64,000 nucleotides of DNA from Martinezella tropici (GCF_003287875.1 NZ_QMKK01000046.1:1-64000), one strand, 5' to 3'; numbered from the stretch's first letter, positions 27,150 through 37,816 are shown. Made by a program: numbers and translations. The notes: a model not told the origin generated them from the sequence alone.

Positions 27150-27443
27150 TCAGCTTTCCAGCGATGCGCGATCGGTATGGCCGAGATCGCGCTCGGGATC
27201 GATGACATCGCGCACCCGCTGCTTCAGCTCCTTCGGTCCCGGGAAGCCGCCATCCCGCTTGCGCTCCCACAACAGCTCGCCGTCGATGCGGATTTCGAAG
27301 ACCCCGCCGGTGCCGGGGATCAGCGCTACTTCGCCGAGGCTGTCGGTGAAGGTCTGCAAGAGCTCCTGTGCCATCCAGCCGGAGCGCAGAAGCCAGTTGC
27401 ATTGGGTGCAGTAGAGAATGGTGATCCTGGGCTTGTCGCTCAT
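27150..27443 (-). CDS. SelT/SelW/SelH (Rdx) family protein
   Basis: A 97-residue thioredoxin-like protein. ITILYCTQCNWLLRSGWMAQ carries the CxxC redox motif (C12, C15), and GTGGVFEIRIDGELLWERKR followed by GGFPGPKELKQRVRD is the standard Rdx core. Bacterial members use Cys where animal SelW uses selenocysteine. The exact substrate is unknown. The ATG at 27443 is preceded at a good distance by AAGGA; another in-frame ATG at 27449 is too close to it. It converges on the BA14K-like gene with a 21-base gap. Confidence 0.88.
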   Translation of the reverse strand: MSDKPRITILYCTQCNWLLRSGWMAQELLQTFTDSLGEVALIPGTGGVFEIRIDGELLWERKRDGGFPGPKELKQRVRDVIDPERDLGHTDRASLES

Positions 27444-27504
27444 AGTCATGATCCTTCGCTGTTTGCTGAGATCTAGGCTCAACTTTAGTCCGCTGCAAGC
27501 CAAA

Positions 27505-27548
27505 GCAATTTCAGGAAGAGTGCCAGGCGGTTTTCCGTCCGGAATTGC
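27505..27548. repeat. Short palindromic intergenic repeat, copy A
   Basis: GCAATTTCAGG...CCGGAATTGC ends pair imperfectly. The interior GAAGAGTGCCAGGCGGTTTT then CCGTCCGG matches three other copies at 41709, 56802 and 61956. It lies between the SelW-like and amidotransferase genes. See findings for the family. Confidence 0.75.
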
Positions 27549-27669
27549 ACGGGGAAAGACGGCCAGAGCGGTTCGGCATCTCCGTCGAGCGCTGAAACGC
27601 TCCAGCCACTTGCCTCTCCCGCAGCCTCATGCTCATCTCCGGTGGTAACATTGCTTGGGAATCATCGGT

Positions 27670-28404
27670 ATGCGCGTCGCCATCATCGAAAATATGAAGA
27701 ACACCCCGCTCGGCGCTCTCGGCATTGCGCTCGAAGAGGCCGGGGCCGACGTCGAATGGTTTCGCCCCTGGAGCGGCGAAGCGCTACCCGGGGAGACGGC
27801 ATCCCACGATGCGCTCGTCGTGCTCGGCGGCGAACAGAGCGCGCGCGACGACGACACCCATCCCTATCTGCCGGAGCTGGCGAGGCTCATGCGCCGTTTC
27901 GAGGGGGAGGACAAGGCCGTGCTCGGCATCTGCCTCGGCAGCCAGATCCTGGCGCGTGCCTACGAGGCCGAAAATCTGCTCGGCACCGCCCATGAGTTCG
28001 GCTGGAAGACGATCGGCCTGACTGATGAGGGCAGGAAAGACCCGCTGCTGGCCAATGTCGGCGACGAATTCACCATTTTCGAGTGGCATTCCGACACCTT
28101 TACCTTGCCTGATGGAGCCACGCGCCTCGCGGCCAATGGCGTGACGCGAAACCAGGCCTTCCGCATCGGCCGCGCCACCTATGGCACGCAGTTCCACTTC
28201 GAAGCCAACGCTGCCGTGGTCGAGCGCTGGCGCGGCGAATTCAGGGAAACCATCGAGCGCAAGGAGCCCGGCTGGCTTGAGAGCTATCCCGAGCTTGTCG
28301 CCAAGTACGCCGCTGCCGCTGAGACGGCGGGTCTTGCTATCGCTCGCGCTTGGGTGCGGACGATCAGGGTGCAGGCAGAGCTTCCGCAGGCCGCGGAGGC
28401 TTGA
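27670..28404 (+). CDS. Class I glutamine amidotransferase-like protein
   Basis: A 244-residue protein with a GATase-1 fold. The nucleophile elbow is AVLGICLGSQILARA (C88) and the His of the triad is in GTQFHFEAN. GMP-synthase-type GATase domains fused to nothing, as here, include enzymes acting on gamma-glutamyl compounds and many with unknown partner. The start at 27670 has GGGA upstream. The gene is transcribed away from the SelW-like gene and is separated from the following GFA gene by 85 bases. No synthase partner is adjacent, so the role is open. Confidence 0.82.
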   Translation: MRVAIIENMKNTPLGALGIALEEAGADVEWFRPWSGEALPGETASHDALVVLGGEQSARDDDTHPYLPELARLMRRFEGEDKAVLGICLGSQILARAYEAENLLGTAHEFGWKTIGLTDEGRKDPLLANVGDEFTIFEWHSDTFTLPDGATRLAANGVTRNQAFRIGRATYGTQFHFEANAAVVERWRGEFRETIERKEPGWLESYPELVAKYAAAAETAGLAIARAWVRTIRVQAELPQAAEA

Positions 28405-28489
28405 GGGTCGCTGATGATCGGACACGTCCAATCAATCCGATGGCGACATGCCATACACCGGCAGTTTTGAAATGGGAGGAAATGACATC

Positions 28490-28945
28490 ATGAGCACGCT
28501 GGAACTACCGAGCGAGGGCGGCTGCCGTTGCGGGCAGGTGCGGTTGAAGATCAGCGCCAAGCCGATGCTCACCATGGCCTGCCATTGCACAGGCTGCCAG
28601 CGCATGACCGGCGGTCCCTATTCGCTAAGCGCCGCCATCCCCACGCAGGGTTTCGATGTGACTGAGGGCGAGCCTGTCATCGGCGGCCTGCACGGCGATG
28701 TCATCCATCACTATTTCTGCCCGCATTGCATGAGCTGGATGTTCACGAAGCTCGAAGGCGTCGACTGGTTCGTCAATGTCCGCGCCACCATGCTCGACGA
28801 CACCAGCTGGTTCACGCCCTTCATGGAGACCTGGACGAGCGAAAAGCTGCCATGGGTGACGACGCCTGCCAAGCACAGCTATGCCGCGCTGCCGGCGATG
28901 GAGGAGTATGAGGGGCTGACGAAGGAGTATATGGGGCAGGGGTGA
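28490..28945 (+). CDS. GFA family (glutathione-dependent formaldehyde-activating enzyme-like) protein
   Basis: A 151-residue zinc protein. Motifs are GGCRCGQVRLK, CHCTGCQRMTG and FCPHCMSWMFT, the Cys clusters of the GFA/CENP-V domain. The founding member speeds the reaction of formaldehyde with glutathione, but most members have unknown function. The ATG at 28490 follows GGGAGGA by 9 bases. It converges on lepA with a 9-base gap. Confidence 0.85.
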   Translation: MSTLELPSEGGCRCGQVRLKISAKPMLTMACHCTGCQRMTGGPYSLSAAIPTQGFDVTEGEPVIGGLHGDVIHHYFCPHCMSWMFTKLEGVDWFVNVRATMLDDTSWFTPFMETWTSEKLPWVTTPAKHSYAALPAMEEYEGLTKEYMGQG

Positions 28946-28954
28946 GGCTGGTCC

Positions 28955-30778
<1,824 letters not shown>

Positions 30779-30958
30779 GCGCGCCATATAGCAGCGCCGC
30801 CCCGCGCCGCAAAGCGGAAAAGCGGGGCTTTGGCGGCTATCTTCACGTTATGTTAGCCTTTTTCGGTTCGCCGTCGAGCAATGTCGAAGCATACTTGATT
30901 CCATCATGCGATCGTGTATTTCTCATATAGTAGAATAACGAAGCGTGAGACATGAGTC

Positions 30959-31531
30959 ATGGCGGATGATGATCTGGAACTGGCGATCGGCGCGCGCATC
31001 AAGGAACTGCGCATCGCCCGCAGCCTGACGCTGGATGAGCTTGCCAATGCCTCGGCCGTCAGCCGCGCCATGATCTCGCGCATCGAGCGGGCGGAGGCGA
31101 GCCCGACGGCCTCGCTGCTGTCGCGGCTCTGCGCGGCGCTTGGCCTTTCGCTCTCGGCTTTCTTTGCCGAGGAGGACGAGGAGGTGTCGCCGCTTGCCCG
31201 CCATGCTCAGCAGGCGATCTGGCGCGATCCGGGGACCGGCTACGTCAGACGGGCCGTCTCGCCGCCGGGAACGGGTTCGAAGGTCGATGTCGTGGAGGTC
31301 ATCTTCCCCGCCGGAGCGCGCGTCATCTTCCCGCCGAATACGGCAAGTGCCGGTATGACCCAGCATGTCTGGCTGTTCGAGGGCGAGATGGAGGTGACGC
31401 ACCGCGACGTCGCCCATCGCCTGATGCCTGGCGATTGTCTCTTCATGGGCGTCGGCGATGGCCACGCTTTCCATAATCCTGGCGAGGTACCGGCGCGCTA
31501 CAGCGTCATCCTCGACCGCGGCCGTTCATAA
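30959..31531 (+). CDS. XRE-family transcriptional regulator with cupin sensor domain
   Basis: A 190-residue regulator. The N-terminal helix-turn-helix (residues 7-65) is IGARIKELRIARSLTLDELA, then SRAMISRIERAEASPTASLL. The C-terminal cupin barrel (about 105-185) contains VWLFEGEMEVTH and GDGHAFHNPG. It is separated by 17 bases from a GNAT gene on the same strand and probably regulates that pair. An imperfect palindrome at 30917-30937 (TATTTCT...AGAATA) lies between it and lepA and could be its operator. The ligand is unknown. Confidence 0.88.
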   Translation: MADDDLELAIGARIKELRIARSLTLDELANASAVSRAMISRIERAEASPTASLLSRLCAALGLSLSAFFAEEDEEVSPLARHAQQAIWRDPGTGYVRRAVSPPGTGSKVDVVEVIFPAGARVIFPPNTASAGMTQHVWLFEGEMEVTHRDVAHRLMPGDCLFMGVGDGHAFHNPGEVPARYSVILDRGRS

Positions 31532-31548
31532 GCCCAAGGATCTTTTTC

Positions 31549-32070
31549 ATGACCGATATTCGTCTTCTCTCCGCTGTTGAAGCTCGCATTGTTCTGCCGG
31601 ATCTCTGCGATGTGCTTGCCGATTGCGTCAATGGCGGTGCATCCGTCGGCTTCATGCAGCCCTACGGAACGGCCGATGCCTTACCCTACTGGCAAGGTGT
31701 TGCCGATAGCGTCGAAAGCGGCGCGACGCTGCTTTTCGTCGCCCTGACCGAGGGCAGGGTCGTCGGCACGGTGCAGGTAGGTGCCGCGCAAATGCCGAAC
31801 CAACCGCATCGCGGCGATCTGAAAAAGCTGCTGGTGCACAGCTCCGCGCGGGGCAGGGGTCTTGCCCGCCTCTTGATGGAGACGGCAGAGCGCGAAGCCG
31901 TCCGCATCGGCAAGACCCTGCTCGTGCTCGACACCGCGACCGGCAGCGATGCCGAGGCGATCTATCCGCGTCTCGGCTGGCAGCGCGTCGGCGTGGTGCC
32001 TGATTATGCGATGTGGCCCGAGGGCGGCCTTTGCGACACGACCATTTTCTATAAGCGCATTGCGGCCTGA
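31549..32070 (+). CDS. GNAT family N-acetyltransferase
   Basis: A 173-residue acetyltransferase with KKLLVHSSARGRGLARLLME (the acetyl-CoA-binding A motif, R/Q-x-x-G-x-G/A) and LLVLDTATGSDAEAIYPRLGWQ after it, then the YKRIA end. It follows the XRE-cupin regulator by 17 bases, so the two form an operon. The acceptor molecule is unknown. Paired XRE-cupin plus GNAT genes usually suggest detoxification or amine modification, but that is inference. Confidence 0.85.
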   Translation: MTDIRLLSAVEARIVLPDLCDVLADCVNGGASVGFMQPYGTADALPYWQGVADSVESGATLLFVALTEGRVVGTVQVGAAQMPNQPHRGDLKKLLVHSSARGRGLARLLMETAEREAVRIGKTLLVLDTATGSDAEAIYPRLGWQRVGVVPDYAMWPEGGLCDTTIFYKRIAA

Positions 32071-32079
32071 GAAGGCTAT

Positions 32080-32685
32080 TCAAGCTGAGAAGGCGGTAAT
32101 GGCATCCTGCAAAGTCGATCCCGCTGTCCATTGCATCGCCTTCCAGCCGAAGTGCCGTGTGGCTTTGATATTGGCCTCCACATCATCGATGAAGCCGATC
32201 TCGCTTGCGGATATCCCGACACGTTCGGTTGCCAGCCGGAAGAATTCGGCTGCTGGCTTCTGATAGCCGAGGGCGGCGGAATAGAAGATGCCGTCGAAGC
32301 GGGAGGAGAGCCCGAGTTCGCCCATCAGATAGGCGGCGCGCATATGCTCCTGGTTGGTCGCGAGGAACATCCTTGTTCCCCCGGCCCGCAGTGCGGCCAA
32401 GTCTTCGAGCAGGTCGTGGTCCAGGCGGGAGTCATTCTCGAACCAGTAGTCGATCAGAGTTCGAGCGCTGAGATGGGGAGCGATCCTGCCGAGAACTTCT
32501 GCAAGCTTCGGCTCCAGCGCATCGCGGCCGGTGACGATGTCGACGCAGCAGGTTTTGAAGAATGCCTGTTGAAGCACATCCAGCCGCAAGCCTAGATCGC
32601 GCTCCAGATAGGTGAACAACGGCAATCCATCGCTCGGCCGGCCGTATACCAACACGCCGTCGACATCGACCATCAGGAGTTTCAT
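32080..32685 (-). CDS. HAD-superfamily hydrolase
   Basis: A 201-residue HAD protein. Motif I is VDVDGVLVYG (Asp nucleophile and Asp+2), motif II is FLATNQEH, the motif III Lys lies in YQKPAAEFF, and motif IV is IGFIDDVEAN. A helical cap lies between residues 20 and 90. The group hydrolyses phosphate esters or haloacids; the substrate cannot be read. It converges on the GNAT gene (9 bases) and is divergent from the deacetylase gene. Confidence 0.85.
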   Translation of the reverse strand: MKLLMVDVDGVLVYGRPSDGLPLFTYLERDLGLRLDVLQQAFFKTCCVDIVTGRDALEPKLAEVLGRIAPHLSARTLIDYWFENDSRLDHDLLEDLAALRAGGTRMFLATNQEHMRAAYLMGELGLSSRFDGIFYSAALGYQKPAAEFFRLATERVGISASEIGFIDDVEANIKATRHFGWKAMQWTAGSTLQDAITAFSA

Positions 32686-32822
32686 GCTGCTGCCCTCAGT
32701 TCATCAAGCGCGCGTGGAAGGTGTCGTCGTTTGCGATTGCGTTCAAGACCGCATCCCGCTCTTTTTTCTCTACCGCGATGCATGTAAGCCTTTGCCCCAC
32801 CAAGGTAACGGAGGAAGTGAAC

Positions 32823-33848
32823 ATGCGGGTCATCTATTCGGAGGATCACAAGCTCAGGGATGCAAAGACCGAGCTGCATGACGGCCAGCTCGTCACGCCC
32901 TTCGAAGCACCCTTCCGTGCCGAATGGATCCTCGCCGCCGTCAAGGAGGCCGGCTTCGCCGATGTCGTCGCGCCCGATGCCTATGGATTGGAAACGGCGC
33001 GCAAGGTCCATGATCCCGCTTATCTCGATTTCCTCGGCGTCGTCTGGGAACGCTGGGTCGCCGCCGGTTATAAGGGCGAGGCGATCGCCAATTCCTTTCC
33101 CGTCAGGCGCACCAGCCAGCGCGTGCCGGAAAATATTGTCGGCATGATCGGCCATTATGCCAATGCCGCCGATACCTCGATCACCAAGGGGTCCTATGAG
33201 GCGGCGCTTGCCTCGATGCGCTGCGCCCTGACCGGCGCCGATTGGCTGAATGCAAGCAATCGCTTCGCCTTCTCGCTCTGCCGCCCGCCCGGCCATCACG
33301 CCGGCTTCGATCTCTTCGGCGGCTATTGCTTCATCAACAATGCCGGCGTTGCCGCTCAGCGGCTGCGCGATCATGGTGCAGCCAAGGTGGCGGTGCTCGA
33401 TGTCGATTTCCATCACGGCAACGGCACGCAGGACATGTTCTACCGGCGGAGCGATGTCTTCACCGCCTCGCTGCATGGTGATCCCATCCACGCCTTTCCC
33501 TATTTCCTCGGCCATGCCGATGAGGAAGGCGAGGGCGATGGCTTGGGCACCAACCGCAACTATCCCATGCCGCGCGGCACGCCCTGGGAGGCCTGGTCGG
33601 CGGCGCTCGACGACGCGCTTTTCCGCATCAAGGCCTTCGGTGCGGAGGCGATCGTGCTCTCGCTCGGCGTTGACACCTTCGAGCGCGATCCGATCTCCTT
33701 CTTCAAGCTGACTTCGCAGGATTTCATTCGCATGGGCGAGCGCATCGCTGCCGCCGGCCTGCCTGTTCTTGTCTGCATGGAGGGCGGTTACGGCGTACCG
33801 GAAATCGGTCTGAATGTCGCCAATGTGCTGAAAGGCCTTGAAGCCTGA
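32823..33848 (+). CDS. Histone-deacetylase-family amidohydrolase, probable acetylpolyamine deacetylase
   Basis: A 341-residue zinc hydrolase. RPPGHHAGFD gives the His pair, GGYCFINNAG, VAVLDVDFHHGNGTQDMFY the metal Asp/His, and SLHGDPIHAFPYFLGHADE the loop. VLSLGVDTFERDPISFFKL is typical of acetylpolyamine amidohydrolases (AphA type). Such enzymes free polyamines from their acetyl forms in the cytoplasm. The ATG at 32823 follows GGAGGAAG; longer readings from 32721 add an unrelated leader. Confidence 0.87.
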   Translation: MRVIYSEDHKLRDAKTELHDGQLVTPFEAPFRAEWILAAVKEAGFADVVAPDAYGLETARKVHDPAYLDFLGVVWERWVAAGYKGEAIANSFPVRRTSQRVPENIVGMIGHYANAADTSITKGSYEAALASMRCALTGADWLNASNRFAFSLCRPPGHHAGFDLFGGYCFINNAGVAAQRLRDHGAAKVAVLDVDFHHGNGTQDMFYRRSDVFTASLHGDPIHAFPYFLGHADEEGEGDGLGTNRNYPMPRGTPWEAWSAALDDALFRIKAFGAEAIVLSLGVDTFERDPISFFKLTSQDFIRMGERIAAAGLPVLVCMEGGYGVPEIGLNVANVLKGLEA

Positions 33849-33880
33849 GCAGGTCTTGTATCAAGGCACCTGATCGCAGC

Positions 33881-34861
33881 ATGAAAAGTTTGAATTTGCC
33901 ACTGCATGGCCACGCCTCTAAAAACGCCGCCCAGTTGGGGGTGGTTATGAAACAGAAGCTTGTCGACAGCGGATCCGATGGCGGCGCGGCGCTGATGCCG
34001 GATTCGGATGCTGCGCCATCGACCGGCGGCCTTGTCGCCGGCGTGCTGATGTGTGTGATGTCGATGTCGTCAATCCAGTTCGGCTCGGCCTTGTCGGCTC
34101 CGATCATCAACGCCTATGGGCCGGTGGGGGCCACATGGCTGCGGCTCGTCTTCGCCTCTATCGCGCTGGCGCTGATCGTTCGGCCCAAGATCATGAGCTA
34201 CAGCCGCTCGCAATGGCTCGGCGTGCTGGCGCTTGGCTCCGTATCGGCGTTTATGACGGCTTCCTTCTTTTCGGCGATTGCACGCATTCCACTGGGGCTT
34301 GCCGTCGCCATCGAGTTTCTGGGGCCGCTGCTGGTCGCAACCCTCGGCTTCGGGCTCAGCCGTCAGCTTCTCTGGCCGATCTTAGCCGCCATCGGCGTTC
34401 TGCTCCTGGCCTATGATGGCCAGGCATGGGTTGGCAATCTCCCCGGCATCCTCTTTGCCATTGGCGCAGGTGCGGGCTGGGCCTGCTATATCCTTTTGAC
34501 GAAGAAGGTCGGCAATGCCTTTCAAGGCCTCGAAGGCCTTTCCATGTCGCTGCTGGTTGCAGCCGTTGTTTCGACCCCCTTCGGCTATGCCTCCGCCGCT
34601 TCGCATTTGACAGGTTTCGGTCTCCTCGAAATAGCCGGGCTGGCGCTGCTCGTTCCGCTGCTGCCCTATGTGCTGGAAATGGTGGCGCTGCGACGCATGC
34701 CGACCTCATCCTTCGGTATCCTCATGAGCCTCGAGCCCGCCATCGGTGCCGTTGCCGGCTTTGTCATCCTGGCGCAGCCGATGACGCCATCGCAGATGTT
34801 CGGCACGGCGCTCGTGGTATCTGCCAGCATCGGCGCAACGGTTTTTGCCGCGAAAGGGTGA
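33881..34861 (+). CDS. EamA/DMT-family transporter (RhtA-like amino-acid exporter)
   Basis: Up to 326 residues with ten predicted helices and two EamA repeats, each about 140 residues. SMSSIQFGSALSAPIINAYG begins the first, and the second contains GFGLLEIAGLALLVPLLPYV. LRRMPTSSFGILMSLEPAIG is the RhtA-type motif, and RhtA exports homoserine and threonine. The start is uncertain: 33881 has weak support, while an ATG at 33947 has GGGGG six bases upstream. It follows the deacetylase gene by 32 bases on the same strand, possibly in one operon, which might suggest export of a polyamine-related product. That link is speculative. Confidence 0.82.
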   Translation: MKSLNLPLHGHASKNAAQLGVVMKQKLVDSGSDGGAALMPDSDAAPSTGGLVAGVLMCVMSMSSIQFGSALSAPIINAYGPVGATWLRLVFASIALALIVRPKIMSYSRSQWLGVLALGSVSAFMTASFFSAIARIPLGLAVAIEFLGPLLVATLGFGLSRQLLWPILAAIGVLLLAYDGQAWVGNLPGILFAIGAGAGWACYILLTKKVGNAFQGLEGLSMSLLVAAVVSTPFGYASAASHLTGFGLLEIAGLALLVPLLPYVLEMVALRRMPTSSFGILMSLEPAIGAVAGFVILAQPMTPSQMFGTALVVSASIGATVFAAKG

Positions 34862-34957
34862 TTTGCGGCGGGTTGGTTTGTCGGTCGATTGGTAGACTTC
34901 GCGTTTGCGGAGGCTAGCACCCCTCCCCACGAACTCAAATCTGGAAGCTCATCACCC

Positions 34958-35716
34958 CTACCGGGCCGCATCTTCCAGTGCACACCTGGGATCGATCATA
35001 TCCTCCGCGGACCCGCGGACCTTGTTTGCTCCCATTATTCTCGCCAGGATATAGAAGCCGTGCTGGCCGTCGGGCGATGTCGAGCCGAAGACGCCAACCA
35101 CGACGTTTTCCATATTCGAGCGAGCACCATCCACACCGTCTGCGACAAGCTTCAACGGGTTTAAATCGGAGAGGTCATCGGCTGCATGGAATGTGGCCCA
35201 CCAGCCGGCCTTCGTCCTCAAATTTGTAAACCGACTGCTTCCAATCTCTGTCGCATGGGTCTTCAGCAATGTGCGAAAGCGGGGCGTCTCGCATCCCATG
35301 TGGATATGAAGCCGATCCTGAGTGCGCCAATTGGCAGCATTTATCGCCAGCGCGAAATTCCGTGAGGAGTCCTTCCAGGCGCGCTGACCCAATCCGTCGG
35401 CTCGCTCTCTCCAGGCGGCATCGAAATAGTTCGGTGCGTCCGCTGCCAGAAGGCGGGGATCTTCGATGCCGGGCACATCGGCCAACGGCGCGAGAATGGT
35501 CCGCTCTTTGTCTGCCGGCTCGCGAAGAACGACATAGGAAGACAACGGGTCCTTGGCTTTAACTATCTTGAGGCACGGATACGGCGATCCGGTCAGGGCA
35601 GAATTGACCTCGCAGGCTCTAATCACCAGCCCCAGAGCGGAGCGGCTGGCGAATGAGCTCATGATGACGACGGCGATACCGAGAGAGATAGAGAGAGCGA
35701 CAAGCCGGTGCTTCAT
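34958..35716 (-). CDS. cdh: CDP-diacylglycerol pyrophosphatase
   Basis: A 252-residue protein with an N-terminal membrane anchor or signal (LSISLGIAVVIMSSFASR). The Cdh domain has IVKAKDPLSSYVVLREP, SRNFALAINAANWRTQDRLH and the HIT-like LHIHMGC active-site histidines, and later FYILARIMG. The family hydrolyses CDP-diacylglycerol to phosphatidate and CMP at the periplasmic side. It stands alone on the minus strand with no obvious partner. The 201 bases upstream, to 35917, contain nothing else I can identify. Confidence 0.87.
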   Translation of the reverse strand: MKHRLVALSISLGIAVVIMSSFASRSALGLVIRACEVNSALTGSPYPCLKIVKAKDPLSSYVVLREPADKERTILAPLADVPGIEDPRLLAADAPNYFDAAWRERADGLGQRAWKDSSRNFALAINAANWRTQDRLHIHMGCETPRFRTLLKTHATEIGSSRFTNLRTKAGWWATFHAADDLSDLNPLKLVADGVDGARSNMENVVVGVFGSTSPDGQHGFYILARIMGANKVRGSAEDMIDPRCALEDAAR

Positions 35717-35917
35717 GTGTGATTTCGATTTCCTTCTGGGGAGCCGATCATTCCCGAAAACCTGCCTCTCATGACGCTTTATCCCATTGGCACACTGATA
35801 TTTCCAGAAGTCCTATCTGGCAAAACAGAAAATGTTGAACATGAAACACCGCGCATGGACCGTCTACGGCGCAAACTTGCCACAACGATGTCACCGTTCA
35901 TCTGCCCGCGACGTACT

Positions 35918-36385
35918 TTAAACCGTCTTCCTTGCGGGATCGTCCAGTGCCGGATTGTAGAAGAGCGAGAGCGTCAGGCTCTTGGCGATGCGTTCGGCCG
36001 TCGCCATGAACCAGTCCCTTGCTTCCGCCGATGGTGCGATATCGGCAAGCGTCTGCGAGAACAGCGCCAGCCATTCCGGAAAAAGCTCGGCCGCCATGCC
36101 TTCGACGCCGAGATGCGCCTGTACCGGCTTGCCACCATAGGCGCCGTTCTTGAAGGCGATCGACGACCAGAAACGCTTCATCCTGTCCATATGATCGGGC
36201 CAGCGCCCGGCAAGCCGTCCGTCGAAGACCGGTCCGAGCTGTGAATGCGCCTGCACGCGGCCGTAGAATGTATCGACGAGCCTGTCGATGAATGCGGCAT
36301 CGATGCCCATGCGAGCCATTTCCGCCTCGGCCTTTTCACGGATGCCCGCAAGATGGGCGGCGCGGCCCTGTAGTTCCTGTTCCAT
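35918..36385 (-). CDS. Truncated haemoglobin (group III-like)
   Basis: A 155-residue protein. It has FYGRVQAHSQLGPVFDGRLA, HMDRMKRFWSSIAFKNGAYG, KPVQAHLGVEGMAAELFPEW and LFSQTLADIAP. This is the pattern of small bacterial truncated globins, with the heme-binding His in QAHLG. Group III members are mainly proteobacterial and have unclear roles in oxygen or nitrogen-oxide handling. It is 256 bases from, and divergent to, the mbfA gene. Both concern heme or iron, but only mbfA has the ICE box close by. Confidence 0.85.
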   Translation of the reverse strand: MEQELQGRAAHLAGIREKAEAEMARMGIDAAFIDRLVDTFYGRVQAHSQLGPVFDGRLAGRWPDHMDRMKRFWSSIAFKNGAYGGKPVQAHLGVEGMAAELFPEWLALFSQTLADIAPSAEARDWFMATAERIAKSLTLSLFYNPALDDPARKTV

Positions 36386-36609
36386 AATCGTCTCCGGGTG
36401 CGCCGGCGGGATATCGCGGCGGCCAGCGTTCGTTCCCTATGTATGCAATTCGCTGTTATAGCCAAGCCGTCATGCAAGCGTTGCGGCATTCTGTCAAAAT
36501 CATCTCGCTTTTGACCGTAGACCTTCGCCGCAGCCGACGAATTCTCCGACACGATTTACACTCCTTACGGCGCATGCGCGCTTGACCGGCGCAATGCCAC
36601 AATTTAGAA

Positions 36610-36625
36610 TTAGAATAATTCTAAA
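36610..36625. promoter_or_regulatory. ICE (iron control element)-like Irr box before mbfA
   Basis: TTAGAATAATTCTAAA includes the perfect palindrome TTAGAAT-A-ATTCTAA (36610-36624) and fits the Irr-binding ICE consensus (TTTAGAA...TTCTAAA) with one mismatch in the left arm. A second TTTAGAAT half-site at 36603-36610 overlaps it. It ends 17 bases before the mbfA start, where Irr could block transcription. Irr control of mbfA is known in Bradyrhizobium and Agrobacterium. Confidence 0.75.
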
Positions 36626-36641
36626 TTTAAGAGGTTACCCG

Positions 36642-37625
36642 ATGCTTTTAGGCTTATTCCGCCCGTCGAAACGTTCCTTTACCTCCCTGTCCGAGCAGGA
36701 GATCCTCGCCATCGCCATCGCCGCCGAAGAGGACGATTCGCGCATCTATCTCGCCTATGCCGATATTCTGCGCCCCAATTTTCCCGAGTCGGCCAAGGTT
36801 TTCGAGGATATGGCCGAGGTCGAGGATACCCATCGCAAGACACTGATCGACATGCATCGCCAGCGTTTCGGCGAGCGTATTCCGCTCATCCGGCGCGAGC
36901 ATGTTCGAGGATTTTACGAGCGCAAGCCGGACTGGCTGCGCAAGAACCTCTCGCTCGATGCCATGCGCGACGAGGCGGAAGCGATGGAGCAGCAGGCCTA
37001 TCATTTCTATGTCGAGGCCGCCAAGCAGGTGTCCGATGCCTCGACACGCCAGCTCCTCGGCGATCTGGCGCTGGCCGAGCAGGGACATGAGGATGTTGCC
37101 CGTATGCTCGGCGACAAGCACACGCCGGAGACGGTCAAGCAGGAGGAGGATGCCCAGGCGCGTCGCCAGTTCGTGCTGACCTATGTGCAGCCTGGCCTTG
37201 CCGGCCTCATGGATGGTTCCGTCTCGACGCTCGCGCCGATCTTCGCCGCCGCCTTTGCCACGCAGCAGACATGGCAGACCTTTCTTGTCGGCCTGTCGGC
37301 GTCTGTCGGCGCTGGCATCTCCATGGGTTTCACCGAGGCGGCGCATGATGACGGCAAGATCTCCGGTCGCGGTTCGCCGATCAAGCGTGGCCTTGCCTGC
37401 GGCATCATGACCGCTATCGGCGGTCTCGGCCATGCGCTTCCCTATCTCATCCCGCACTTCTGGACCGCGACGATCACCGCCGCCGTCGTCGTCTTCTTCG
37501 AGCTGTGGGCCATCGCCTTCATCCAGAACAGATATATGGAGACTCCCTTCCTGCGCGCGGCCTTCCAGGTCGTCCTTGGCGGTTCGCTCGTGCTCGGCGC
37601 CGGCATTCTGATCGGAAATGGGTGA
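36642..37625 (+). CDS. mbfA: Membrane-bound ferritin-like iron exporter MbfA
   Basis: A 327-residue fusion. The N-terminal ferritin-like four-helix domain (about 12-165) has carboxylate/His pairs in AIAAEEDDSRIYLAYADIL, FEDMAEVEDTHRKTLIDMH, EAEAMEQQAYHFYVEAA and LALAEQGHEDVAR. The C-terminal VIT1/CCC1-like membrane domain (about 180-327) has VQPGLAGLMDGSVSTLAPIF. MbfA exports iron from the cytoplasm and protects against iron and peroxide stress. The ATG at 36642 has GAGG upstream. An ICE-like site in the leader points to repression by Irr at low iron. Confidence 0.93.
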   Translation: MLLGLFRPSKRSFTSLSEQEILAIAIAAEEDDSRIYLAYADILRPNFPESAKVFEDMAEVEDTHRKTLIDMHRQRFGERIPLIRREHVRGFYERKPDWLRKNLSLDAMRDEAEAMEQQAYHFYVEAAKQVSDASTRQLLGDLALAEQGHEDVARMLGDKHTPETVKQEEDAQARRQFVLTYVQPGLAGLMDGSVSTLAPIFAAAFATQQTWQTFLVGLSASVGAGISMGFTEAAHDDGKISGRGSPIKRGLACGIMTAIGGLGHALPYLIPHFWTATITAAVVVFFELWAIAFIQNRYMETPFLRAAFQVVLGGSLVLGAGILIGNG

Positions 37626-37739
37626 GACGCGTTCGGCAAGCTTATGTGCCCAAGCGAGGGTCGGCGGGTGAGATATGGGTGATCTTTCGTCTCCCTGGGC
37701 AGAGTGGAGATAGGCGATCTTCACGAAATGTTAAAATTC

Positions 37740-37764
37740 GGAACGCCTGCCGCCGCCATCGGTT
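37740..37764 (+). promoter_or_regulatory. RpoE2/EcfG-type general stress promoter
   Basis: GGAAC (37740-37744) is followed after exactly 18 bases by TT (37763-37764), the GGAAC-N18/19-TT rule known for RpoE2 in Sinorhizobium. It lies about 50 bases before a small repetitive hydrophilic gene, a typical general-stress target. No competing sigma-70 pattern was seen there. Confidence 0.6.
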
Positions 37765-37816
37765 AGCAACACGAGGCCGCTCTTGGCCTCGACAGCAAAC
37801 CAAAGGAGATAATCCA

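Noticed and set aside
36429..36450. GGAAC on the minus strand upstream of the truncated haemoglobin as an RpoE2 promoter
   Set aside because: No TT at the required 18-19 base distance.
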